Position numbers and translations under genes: made by a program. A stretch of 64,000 bases of DNA from Hyalella azteca (taxonomy: Eukaryota; Arthropoda; Malacostraca; Amphipoda; Hyalellidae): contig NW_025945895.1 in assembly GCF_000764305.2 (NCBI RefSeq), positions 62,001 through 126,000 of the forward strand, given 5' to 3'. The first letter of the stretch is position 1, and every line of letters starts with the position of its first letter. A model generated the notes under the pieces. The model made no database searches. It saw only the letters and a list, made by a program, of their open reading frames with translations, and had not been told where the DNA came from. Of this stretch, positions 51,174-61,961 are shown piece after piece.

Positions 51174-51901
51174 TCGATCATTGGACGTAAACTATGAAAT
51201 AGGGCAATTTCATGAATAAACAGATAAACGAAAATTTATCAAGAAATAGATAACAGATATTGTTAGCTGATATTAAAGTCTCAAGGTAGAATGGTCGTCC
51301 AAAACACTCGAAACTGACGCCACTCGTTCGAGTGCGTAAGTATCTTCAGCATCTGTTATCTGTGTATCTCCAAGATAATCGAGATGACATCCATGCAGAG
51401 ACTCGGCGGACGGAGGAAAATAAATATGTTAGATAAGGCTTACGTATTTTTAATTAAATTATATTTTGCCTATTTGCTGTTAGAGTAACAAAATAGAAAT
51501 GAAGGAGGGAAATCGTCAATCATGACTAAGTTGATAACCTAGCACGCCGCTATTAAAAATATCAAAACAAATATTTTTTAGTGTAGGCAGAATAGTAATT
51601 TAAATAAATGTTAGAAATGGGCTCTGAATCAACTCACAAATAAAATGTGAAATAAGCTGAAATAACACATCACGTCACAATAACAATCCTCATTTTACGG
51701 CAAAAGAAACACAAGCTAAAAATGAATAACAGTTTCTAGAAAATTTGAATAATAATCCTTAGGGTAGGAATTAAAACCACGTCAGATTATCTCCGTTCCA
51801 CAAACAATATAATCAATCATAGGAATTCAAATCTCAAAAACTAAATAGAGATGAAAACCTATTCGTCATTATCAACATGACCGTTTCAATGGGCTCCGTC
51901 A

Positions 51902-54900
51902 TCAAGGGTTGAGGATGGTCTCCATGATCTCTTTGTCGGGGCAGTTCTTCTCGATCCAAGCCTCAAATTTGTCCTTCTGTTCCTGGGTCAAGACCTTCTT
52001 CCATCCACCGGATGTCCCTTTACACAAACGAAACTTATATTGAAATGAATTTAAACCATGAACTTTGAGTGAAAAGCGTCATGAATATATATGCCAGTGA
52101 CTTTTTCTTAATGTAACACCAATCAAGACCTACAGCTCATAAAATTTCGCATAATGTGTTCCAGAAAATTTATGCTGGAGGGGAATTAAGTATTAATTTA
52201 GAAATATCCAACGATGAAGCTCACAAATAAGAGAGGACTGAAGGAGCATAAATACTAACCTGTTTTGAAGAAGCCCCCTTCGTTCTTGGCCAGCACCGTA
52301 TCAAGGAAGACCTCCTCGTCGCCCTTGTTGATGACGTGATCATCGCGCTTCTTCATCTCCGAAAAGCTGGTGTAATGAACGATCTGCACAATGAATATGC
52401 TCAGTAAAGATTAGTACAATTTCAAGCAGATTCTCAGGTGTCGTGTGAAATATTTCTCATGATCCAATCTATAATGGACAATGAGCGTAATTGAAGAATG
52501 AAACTAGATAAGCTGTTGTTCATAAGCTGTTTTGTTCAATATTGTAACAGCTTGGAAAGCTGTGCTTTAACGTGACCACATGTTCATTCACAATTAATTG
52601 CATATGAGTACTTTGTCGATTTGTTGTTCGGTGAGGTTGGCGCCCAGGAATTGGTTGAGTTTCGTGAACTCCTCCTTGGGGTTCTTCTTCATCTTCTCGT
52701 AGAAAAGAATGTAAAGGTTGGGCAGGTGGCGGCGATCCCACGCGGCTTTCACGTGGGGCCAATACGGACCGTACGTAACTGAAAAATTTTCCATGCAAGT
52801 AATGAATTTGCCTTCATATACTTTAATTACCAAGCTAGAGAGTCCATAACTTAAGGCTAACAAAAAAAAATGAAAATATAGAGAGTGAAAAGACTACTAA
52901 AAAAATTTTCCGTTAAGTGATGCAATGAATGAATACTTCAACCCTCATGGACAATTCGAAGCCATAATTTGCAAAATGCATCATCAAATTCAAATGGATG
53001 GTATCATGTATCAAATATCCAAATAACGATGGACTTTTTTGTAATGATAAAAAATAGTTAAGGGTATGAGCACTAAAAATAGAATTAAAAATGAAGGCGA
53101 TTATTTAATCTTATTTGAAAGTTTTTTTCCGAAAAAAGTCTAGGGCGAAGTGTAGAACTCGCCGAGAATATCTACAAAAATGTCGTTAAATAATATATGT
53201 CTTTATTCATTCCAAACGAACTAGTAATTATACAGTTAAACTGCCCTTGCATTGCGCCTACGAATATTTTGTTCGACTCAACAAATCTCAGTTATGTGCT
53301 CACCGGAGTCTTCAACGAAGGCATCGACGTACTCGTCGAAGGTTCCCGTGAAGCCCTCGTACTTGAAGAGGCGCGAGTGGTGGTGGTAGGAGATGCACAC
53401 GTCGCGAGGATCTCGGATGGTGTAAACGATCTTTCCACGAAATTATTCAACCGATCAATGAAGAATAAGATGCAGTATATGATGATGATGATATCAAATC
53501 ATTAATCAGTATCAAAAAATAATATAGTATTGGTTGAAATCAACAGTCAATCCCACACGCTAAATGTCACTTTCACAAAACATGGCCCCACCTTTGCCTT
53601 GGAAAGTGCCGTCTCATTAAGGAAGTCGAAGGACAGATGAGTTTTAATAACTCTAGGTTTTTTTGCAGCGCGAGCGATGTCTAGGAAGACTCCTTTGTCG
53701 GGGTCCTTGCCCTGCTGCTTCGTTAAATTCGCGAAAGCGCCTTTGTCTTCCAGCCCGTCGGCGAGAAAATCCGCTCTGAGTAATCCAAAACACTGTACGT
53801 GAATAACGAAAGAGAAACCTGGCTTGGAGGTGAGGAGTCAAAATTAAAAATCTAGAATGAAGCCCGACAGCTTCCAAAGAGAAAGAAATGGCTTAAAAAA
53901 TAAAACAAAGCTAATAGGTTTATACCACCTCTTTATCACCATTCATACTTCTTTGTTAATTTGAACCAAGAAATACTAGAAATATTCCCTCACTGATGGG
54001 TAAATTTCCAGCAAATTTCTTTCGTCTAAATGCATGAACATGTTAAGAATTGGAGGTAAAAATATCACTGGCGTCCTCCTAGAAGAAAATAACTTATTTT
54101 ATGAGTGAATCAAGTGTGTGAAATAAAAACACATGCGTTATCTAGTGTCTGATAGTAGAATGTTACCCGATATCACAGTTGCCTTATTTGAATAAGCGAG
54201 CTTCCGAGTTGGGCACAAACTCTCACTGTTTGTCTTTATCTACATTACTATTCCATTGAAAATTCCTATAGAACATCTGTAAATTTTTATATTTTGCAAA
54301 GTCGCATTAGTTCAGAAGTCAAAACCATAGCTTTATTGCTTATATATTATATGTTTATATTCACTTGTTTTTCACCTAGGTAGGCAAAAAAATAGGACGG
54401 AAGATGATCATACAGGACTTGATCATCTTCCGTCAGATTTTAATGACGTTTAATTAAATGTCAATCGTTTGTCTAACTCAGTGGTTCCCAAAGAGGGGGG
54501 TGATCGAGGGGTGGGGGTTGAGGAAGAAGGGGGCGGTAGGGGGGTGGCAGTTCAAAGTCGAAGTAAGAAGATGGAACATTTGTTCGACGATTTGTACACA
54601 CAGCGAGCAGTACACGGCTCCCAGCGATTGGTTTTTCCACCCAGATCTGGGTTTTTTGAACCTCTCTTGGGTTTCTAGTGTAAATTTTAAAAAAATATTC
54701 AAAATCTGGGGGGCGCTAGGAATTCATATGCGTCTGTGGGTTGGCCGTTGGAAATTCACTGGGGAGCCAATGGGGCGCAAGCCTGCAAAAGTTTGGGAAC
54801 CACTGGTGTAACTTGAAGTAGTTGAACTGTTGAAGTGTTTCAGCAAGATTTGAAGGCGCTTTCAAATCTACTACAAATTATGTATGCGTAGAGGAATAGC

Positions 54901-55491
54901 ATCAAAGATCGTGAAGAGCCTAAGATTTGTCTGTTACTAAAAATACTTAGGATGAAGAACAAAATGAGGAATTCGAGTGATCATTTGCTCGTATACTTTT
55001 CTTCTCAAATATGTTGAATACTTTTCGAAGATGCATTGAACTCCTCTGTTAATTTCAATGAGATTTATTGTTTGAAGCAGACGAAAAGAATTCTGAAATT
55101 TATCACGCATGTCCCTTGCAATAAAAGTTTTTCACTCACAAAATTACGTAGGTATATTTCAAGGCATACTATTGCAAAAAATAATTTCGGAAAGCTTAAA
55201 CTCTTCAAGAAAATTTGTTAGATGTAATTGCAATATGAATACTTCATAATGCTCACGATGAAATTATGATACTATACAAATATAGTTATGAGTCGCCCAG
55301 AAAACCTGGAGGTATTTTCCAAGTACCTCGAAATCCAGAATTTCCTGGCAATATTTCTTCTGCGCGGTAGGGTAGAACCAGCCGTCGGGCTGCAGTGTGT
55401 GGGCCCCCGCAATATGTCCCTTGAACAACCTTTCGATCTCAGCCTGACGCTTCGTCAGCGGCAGGATTTTGTGGCCGGTTGGTAGTGACAT
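51902..55491 (-). CDS. Cytosolic sulfotransferase B; PAPS-loop exon missing
   Basis: Paralogue of sulfotransferase A with the same exon pattern. Exons seen: 55327-55491 (start MSLPTGHKIL, then LQPDGWFYPTA), 53592-53775 (VIKTHLSFDFLNETALS with catalytic His), 53304-53430 (VYTIRDPRDVCISYHHH), 52612-52778 (YGPYWPHVKAAWDRRHLP), 52260-52383 (SFSEMKKRDDHVINKG) and 51902-52017 (SGGWKKVLTQEQ, TGA). Exon sizes match gene A (167, 124, 116, 127) except the third, 184 against 190. Exon 2, which should carry PKSGTTW, is not present anywhere between 53776 and 55326. Joining exon 1 to exon 3 directly would shift the frame (phase 0 to phase 2). A hAT-type insertion lies in that intron. Unless the exon is lost only in assembly, the gene cannot bind PAPS and is a recent pseudogene; the other exons are intact. 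Confidence 0.85.
54396..54434. repeat. Perfect 15-bp hairpin
   Basis: Arms GACGGAAGATGATCA (54396-54410) and TGATCATCTTCCGTC (54420-54434) with a 9-base loop, in the intron of sulfotransferase B just upstream of the hAT element. Confidence 0.85.
54479..54805. mobile_element. Non-autonomous hAT element
   Basis: The ends CAGTGGTTCCCAAA and TTTGGGAACCACTG are perfect inverted copies of a hAT-type terminus. Flanks GTCTAACT (54471-54478) and GTGTAACT (54806-54813) form an 8-bp target duplication with one mismatch, as expected for hAT. About 327 bp, no transposase. It lies in the interval where exon 2 of sulfotransferase B should be. Confidence 0.85.
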
Positions 55492-55835
55492 CGTGTAACT
55501 GAAATAATGAGTATACATCATTAATTTTATAAATAAGCAATGCAATATTACCCGAAAATTCAAGTCTGACAACCTCAAACAAGATGACATGTGGCTAGAA
55601 GAAGAAAATACGTAACGCCGAGTAGCGACGTATTGCAACAGAAATAATGGATAAGACACTCGTGAATCAAATCTTTCTGAATTCCATGGTTGATTGCAGG
55701 ATGTCACAAATGTTCTGCATTATTCCAGTCGATTGTTCGAATAGTCTGTCAATGTATTCTTGAACAAACTTGAAGCACTATTTTCTATCTAAACCAGGAA
55801 ATGGGATATATTTTCAAATTGGTGACACGAGTAAC

Positions 55836-56073
55836 CTACCGCCTCTACCGCCTGACACGAGTAACTGGAGCAATATTGTCACTGTTGTCACACGCCTATT
55901 TCCCAAAAAGAATACGTTTTAGTGAGCGCAAAATGACTTGCATTGATGGTTGCCGCCACGTACGACAACTTTAAAATGTTCTCCGTTGCGTACAAACGTC
56001 CTCAGGTTGCTACTCTCCAATAGTTTACGTATAATTTCATTTGAAAGTTATGTTACCGGCGGTAGAGGGTTAA
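55836..56073. repeat. Possible MITE with CTCTACCGCC inverted ends
   Basis: CTCTACCGCC occurs near 55847 and in inverted form (GGCGGTAGAG) at about 56058-56067, the latter followed by GGTTAA. The right end resembles a piggyBac-type TTAACCCTC end, but no left TTAA is seen, so the assignment is weak. Confidence 0.4.
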
Positions 56074-56599
56074 GGCTGCCCAAGGCCTGCGCTGATCTTC
56101 GTAGTAATAACTAGTGTTTGATAAACTGAATTTCAATTTAACAATGTTTAATCATTATTAAGCTTCATAATTCGAAAAAAATTAAAACGATACATCATAC
56201 ATCACAATTACGTTCACTGTTAGAATAACATTCACTCGAGTTTGAAGTAAGATGAAAAAACCCTGAAAAAATTGATTCCTATGTTAAGAAAATTTTTATT
56301 CAATTTAATACTATGAACTTACATATGCGCATCATTTTTTAGATGCATTACCGATCTCTCAATGCGTATTTTCTACTAGCACATCTCTGCCAGACTCACG
56401 CCCTCAGATGCCCACTTTGGAGAGGCCTCGCCCGTATATGGATGGATTCAAGCAGCAATTAAGTGTGTCTCGATGTCTGATTTACCGTCTTCTCTTGTGC
56501 TTTCAGTAAACATGGTAACTCATTCAAAACACGATTGCGGTGATGATTGGAGATACGTAAGCAAACGCATACGAGCCACAAAAGCAAGGTCTCCAAGTT

Positions 56600-57700
56600 G
56601 CTATAGCATAATTCCAAGTCTTTGGTCAAGTCTATTTATATCTTAAGCGCATTCCAAAACATCTAGTCGGTAGCTTTGTTAATTTAGTGCAATTCTATGT
56701 AGTTGGAAACTTGGTTGGTCCCTTTTTTACGTAAGCATAATTCTAAGCAGTTCACTAGATCTCTTTTGTAAATGACTACGCAATAAATTACATTTAATGC
56801 TACACAAGTCGCCATTTTGAAGACGCTGCACAAAGCCACATAGTAACTAAAAACTGTTTCGATTGCGTTAGAAAGATGTGGTTCAGTTTTTATAAAAAAT
56901 GGCCGGTGACTTTAGTGCTGAGTTAACGAAGTTAGTAACGAAATTTTTTAGGATCTTGCACTTTTCTTCATGCGCCGCCATGGCAGGATCTGAAATGAAT
57001 GTTTCATGACTTTCGGTTTCTGAAAAACAACGACTGAAAATACATATAAAAATATATAAGGAAAAGGTACGATATAATGACAATACATGAACCAAGATAA
57101 CAAATTATAATAAAACGGATGTTGAGTCGAGTTCCGCAGGTCTAGATGCGCGGGAAAAGCCGAGTTCCGCGTGTACTGCAGGCATCCGCATCTAGATCTA
57201 TACAAATTACAAATGAAATTGAAACAGGAGTCAGAGAAGTGAACTGCGTCGAATGCACTCTTTCTCGCAGGACAAATTCCACTAAACATGTAACTGAAAA
57301 GAACGTTGAAATAGCGGCGGCAACATCTTTGTTACTGTAGCGCAGTTCTATGTAGTCGGCTTGGTTTAAACTTTAAATGTTACTCAATCGTAATTCTAAA
57401 TTATTGGCTTGGTCTTAATATTGATCCAGCGTGAATCTAAGGTAATAATATTACTTATGGTTAGGGCATAATGCTACTCAAGCGTAATTCTTTGCAATGG
57501 CTTGGTCTTTATTTAATTTTCGAAGTAGTCAATATAGTTAATTAGTTAATTCCAAGAAGTTAGGAAGGTCTACAGTTTAGCGTAATTTTATGTAGTCGGG
57601 ACGGTCTTAATATTGCTTAAGATAATTATATTTAGTTATGAAGTCATGCAGTGCGCTAAGTCTTACTTAAACTCTAGCGTAATTCTGCGTAGTTTCCCAG
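56600..57700. repeat. Degenerate dispersed-tandem motif array
   Basis: A motif of about 28 bp, GCGTAATTCTATGTAGT then GGCTTGGTCTT, recurs at irregular 60-150-bp spacing about eight times (for example near 56607, 56694, 57343, 57388, 57488, 57588 and 57675). No coding frame follows it. I do not recognise the family. Confidence 0.55.
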
Positions 57701-58149
57701 ACCTGAACTAGGCATCGTAATTTGTCTGATTGACATTCAGGTAATCCCATCGACCTTGGATATGTACTGCATTCACTGTACGAACATAATTAATAATACG
57801 GCTATCATGTACATTCACTTGAGTTGGGTGATAATAGAGACAGCAATGACATTTCAGTTATGCCAGCACCTATAGATTCTGATGGCTTCTACATTCCCAA
57901 TCAACATGCGATTAAAGAATCAATTAATATTGACTTTATTGTCGCCAGTCATCGTGACTTTTAAAATAATCACGCTGACATGCTTTTTTGTATCTGAGAT
58001 GAGGACAGCTGTCTCCATATCATATCAGTACTCAAAACCCCATCTGGAGTTTGCTGGCAGAGGATCTTTTTCTCGTTGTTATCGTGTTTTTTTTCTTTTT
58101 TTTTTAGCTGAGTACAATGCATTTTTTTAAATTGGTCTTCATCGTTTCT

Positions 58150-58990
58150 TAGTCACAGACTATAGCCACAGACTGATGTCGGTTTATGATGTATCGAGCT
58201 GTAGCCGGTTAGAGCGACGCCGTCAAAACGGCGTCTGAAACGGCGTCAATGCATCGTGACATCGTCAGCCGGTGCCCAGAAGCCATAAATTTGTGTGTCA
58301 TCGTGTGGAGTAAAGCCAGCGTCGCAAGGTCGCCGTGGTTTACTGCTCACAAAATATCAGAAAGCACCTTCAGCACTGCGGTTTCCGTCGAGTGGGGGGT
58401 TACAGTATGCAGACTGGTGGCGAAGCATGAGACCGGACTGCTGAAGATGGCGGGCCACAACGCGTTCCAGGAGTTTCGTCAAAATCGACTGGTTGGAGAT
58501 GGCTCAATATGATTTGGGATCAGAAGCGTCAAGGTCTGGTTTTTCAATGGAGGCGTAATGTATGCTGATTTGAAGTTTTCTGGAACAGCACCGTCAGTGA
58601 AGCAGCAGTTGAAAAGGGCGACCAGAAAAGTTGCTAGGCTTAGGACACTTCCTTTAATTAACGACGTAGGCAGTGAATTGCAGGCATACAGCTTGTTGGG
58701 CAGCTCACGCACTGCAGCGATTACATCGTCAGCTGTGACGCAAGTGATTTCTTGGATACACGCACTCGAATGGGCATGGCCTAAATGTTAAGGACGGAGC
58801 ATCGACTCACGACGCTCGCAGTGCAGAAATTTTGTTAAACCGCAATGAATTCCTCCACTCTTACGTCACCCGAAGCATCTCTATGACCTCTTCCCTCAAG
58901 TTTATCCAGCAAACGCCACAGCGCTCGAAGGTCGCCTCGTTGGGCGTCGACTCTGTGGCGACTTCTATTGCGCTAACTCTGGCGACTTTC
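58150..58990 (-). mobile_element. Decayed LINE reverse transcriptase fragment (Jockey/CR1-like)
   Basis: On the minus strand, VALFNCCFTDGAVPENFKSA, then AYITPPLKN, then, after frameshifts, HSTETAVLKVLSDIL, a TGA, and AVNHGDLATLALL match the N-terminal part of a non-LTR reverse transcriptase. The catalytic YADD region is absent. It has at least one internal stop and frame changes, so it is dead. Confidence 0.8.
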
Positions 58991-59274
58991 TTTTAGAATT
59001 CAGGGGCCACCAAACTTTTTTCACCAAGGGCTAAGAGCAAGCTTTCTGAAACCTTCGCGGGCCGGTCACGCCCATTTACTGTTTTTAGTTAATGCGTAAC
59101 CAGAAATAAACGCCACGCTCGATTTCTATACACATTATGGTGAACTACGAGATATCCTCGACGGGCCGGATGGAACCTAGCCGCTAACCAGGTGGAGGCC
59201 ACAGCAGCAGGATTGTAGCGTCTGTTCGATGGATCAGTCGAACTCTCCTCTTTGAGACCCGACATTCGTCAACA

Positions 59275-59580
59275 CACAAACTTCTCATGGTACAGTTATT
59301 CCAGACTCCGTACACAAACGTCACATGTAATAGTTATTTCAGACTCCGTACATAAACATCACACGGTATAATTATACCAGACTCCGTACACAAACATCAC
59401 CTGGTACAGTTATACCAGATTCCGGACACAATCTTCACCTGTTACAGCGATATTAAATTCCGTACACAAACATCACATGGTATAGTTATACCAGATTCTG
59501 TACACACATCACATTGTATAGCTATACCCGGCTCAGCAAAGAAACGTCACGTGGTATAGTTAAACTCAGTAACCACATAT
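59275..59580. repeat. Minisatellite, about 40-bp unit
   Basis: About seven diverged copies with core TGGTATAGTTATACCAGA, then CTCCGTACACAAACATCAC. The TATACC/GGTATA part makes each unit partly palindromic. Confidence 0.85.
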
Positions 59581-60029
59581 CACGTGATTTTTGTATACGA
59601 GGCATATGGTTTTGACAATACTGAACTGATAAGAAAACTCGAGTCATTTTTCGATAACATGCGTAAGATAGGAAGGCACTTGACTCCCTCTGAATATTTT
59701 TTGTTCACTCATCTGTCTGAAATCAAATAAAAATATGTGTAGCGACAGGATAAATTCAACGTGACAATCAAGATTTATGATTTATTTTTTATTATGAATT
59801 ATGTATTACTTGAACGTAACATCTAAAACCTAAGTAAGATTACATGATTATTTTGACTTGGCAAAAATTTTAAAATAGGACGATATTTTTTCTTCCGAGT
59901 CATGGGATCGATCATGTTAAACTCGTTAATACAAAGCGATTGTTGAGTTATATGTCAATAAAATTATCTTATAATGCCTCTGTGACATTTTATTTGAAAT
60001 GAGCTAATTAAGGTATTTACTGAATTAAA

Positions 60030-60630
60030 TTGTCACCATAACAGTAATCAAATAACTTTACCAAAGTGGTTTGAAATTTAAGGCCTCAATTCAAATAACC
60101 GCGAGAATTAAAAAGGCTGGCTACTAATGTAATCCTTCTCGCACTAAGTAGGTTCGCTCCAACTCAATAAATTTTATAAAAATTTTGCTACTCGTATTGA
60201 TGCAATTTTCTCAATACTCCATGATAAATTTACTGACCTAGTGCGTTGAAGCAGTTTTTACAAATCTACTTCGTCCGAAATTCCTTCAACAATTAAAGAT
60301 TGCATCGAACTGTACATTCATGGTGGGTAGAATTCGAAGCTTTTCCTTGCGAAACAAGCGATCGTCAACGAACGATCTGATGTTTAATTTTTATACAACT
60401 TTTTTGGTCATAAGAATCGTCGATGGCGGATGCCTTTAATTGGAATACAAGAAGTCGTGTGATCTATCATCGGATAAACGAACTAGTTGTCTCCAGTTCT
60501 GAATTTCAGTAATCAAATAACTTTACCAAAGTGGTTTGAAATTTAAGGCCTCAATTCAAATAACCGCGAGAATTAAAAAGGCTGGCTACTAATGTAATCC
60601 TTCTCGCACTAAGTAGGTTCGCTCCAACTC
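60030..60630. repeat. Direct repeat of about 120 bp, two copies
   Basis: AGTAATCAAATAACTTTACC through TTCGCTCCAACTC occurs at about 60045-60168 and again at about 60510-60631, apparently identical over its whole length. Confidence 0.9.
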
Positions 60631-61442
60631 CACTTGTATATAAGATACCATTTCAATTTTTTTCAATTTTGGGCAGAAATGTATTTGTTATAAAGGCATG
60701 TTAAATATCGAAGAATAGTTTGTATTACAATAGTCATTATGAGGAAAATTTGATCACATTAATGTTCATGAATTACGCACCTAGTATACCGTTTTGCGAT
60801 CAATATTAGTTGTTAAAAATATTCTGTACTGATCGATATACTAGGTATATCTGCATCCACCTCAATGTTGTAGATATTCGTCGCCAAAAATAACAAGTTA
60901 TCAATGAAGATGCAAATATGGGGAGTGCAAATCCCGAATACTAACAGTTCCGATGAAGGCGTACATTGTTGCAAGAGAGTCTATAGGAAGACGTAATGAA
61001 TTACATTGCTGTTTCCGCACGAATGTTCACATGGCCTGACGTAAGATTGTATTAGGTGTAGGAAATTCATTTCGAAAACTCATTTGCCCAAATTTACATT
61101 AGAACTGAGTTATGGGAGTTTCAATTTCGGGTTACAATGCTTTTTTTAGATCCAATAAACGACTACATCGACTTTTGTTCGAGGTGTGACGTAATTTTCA
61201 GGTATTGTCGTATGATTCCCTTTTGTTTTGAAAATATGTGTCTCATCTAAATCGTAATTTTGCTACATAACTTTTCAATTGAGTCATACACGTTTTTCTA
61301 TCGGGAGGGTTAGTTCTATTAACTTCAGAAAAATTTCGCTACTCGTATGGATGCAATTTTCTCAATACTCCATGATAAATTTACTGACCTAGTACGTTGT
61401 AGCAGTTTTTACAAATCTACTTCGTCCGAAATTCCTTCAACA
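60180..61442. repeat. Direct repeat of about 115 bp, two copies
   Basis: GCTACTCGTATTGATGCAAT through AAATTCCTTCAACAAT occurs at about 60186-60295 and at about 61338-61445 with a few differences (CGTATTG against CGTATGG, GTGCGTTGAAG against GTACGTTGTAG). The two repeat pairs of this region interleave. Confidence 0.88.
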
Positions 61443-61627
61443 ATAGTCTGTCCGTCTGTCCGTTCGTCTGTCCGTGACCTCAAATTTTCGTCGACGAGAA
61501 AATGCGCTCTCTGTCACTCACTGCAGTGAGTACAGAGTTATATTTTTTGGAAGATTTCCTTACGATACGCATCACTTCATGTAAGCTGTATTACAGTAAG
61601 TATTCAAGAATCTCATAATAAATTATA

Positions 61628-61888
61628 ATAGTGGTTTCAGCGTTTATTAGGCCGTAGGCCTGTCGCCGATTTTTATCATTGCAGAACATTCCCAGCATTT
61701 TGCGGTCTCGAACTCGCAACTCACTGCTACAATTCTGCTGTGCTTGACCGCCCGGCCTCCTCGCCGATTATGACCAGAAACTGGCTCACAGAGCTGGGAT
61801 CGAACCCGCGCCTCTCTGCTCCAATCCTGGTACTCTGAACTTTAACCACTGGGCCACCCTGCCCCACCACTGGGCGACCCTGCCCAGC
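61628..61888 (-). repeat. tRNA-derived SINE, second copy
   Basis: Same family and strand as the element at 43.3-43.7 kb: complement of the B box at 61796-61810 (GGGATCGAACCCGCG on the plus strand) and of the A box at 61842-61855 (TAACCACTGGGCCA). It ends about 70 bp before exon 5 of sulfotransferase C. Confidence 0.82.
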
Positions 61889-61961
61889 TCATACAAATCT
61901 TAAGCGTGAATTATTTTGCCCATACATTAGCACAAATACTCAATTAATCATCCATGCATAC

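Larger units (their letters stand above)
43741..51901. other. Long spacer between sulfotransferases A and B; no gene recognised
   Basis: About 8 kb without a coding frame I can name; frames are 60-80 codons. Visible structure: a 100-bp tandem duplication at about 45275-45475, simple repeats of ATC with CACTGTCACGTGG at about 47440-47520, degenerate GGATAC-containing repeats at about 47060-47160, an 18-bp array at 50618-50706 and a perfect hairpin at 51141. No promoter or exon was found. Confidence 0.5.

Noticed and set aside
52520..52798. 92-codon minus frame beginning MHGKFFSYVRS
   Set aside because: It is a shifted frame of sulfotransferase B exon 5; the correct frame gives YGPYWPHVKAAWDRR.
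61790..61860. Possible tRNA gene from the B-box-like GGGTTCGATCCC complement
   Set aside because: No cloverleaf can be drawn, and the same sequence with the same tail occurs at 43.6 kb, so it is a SINE head.
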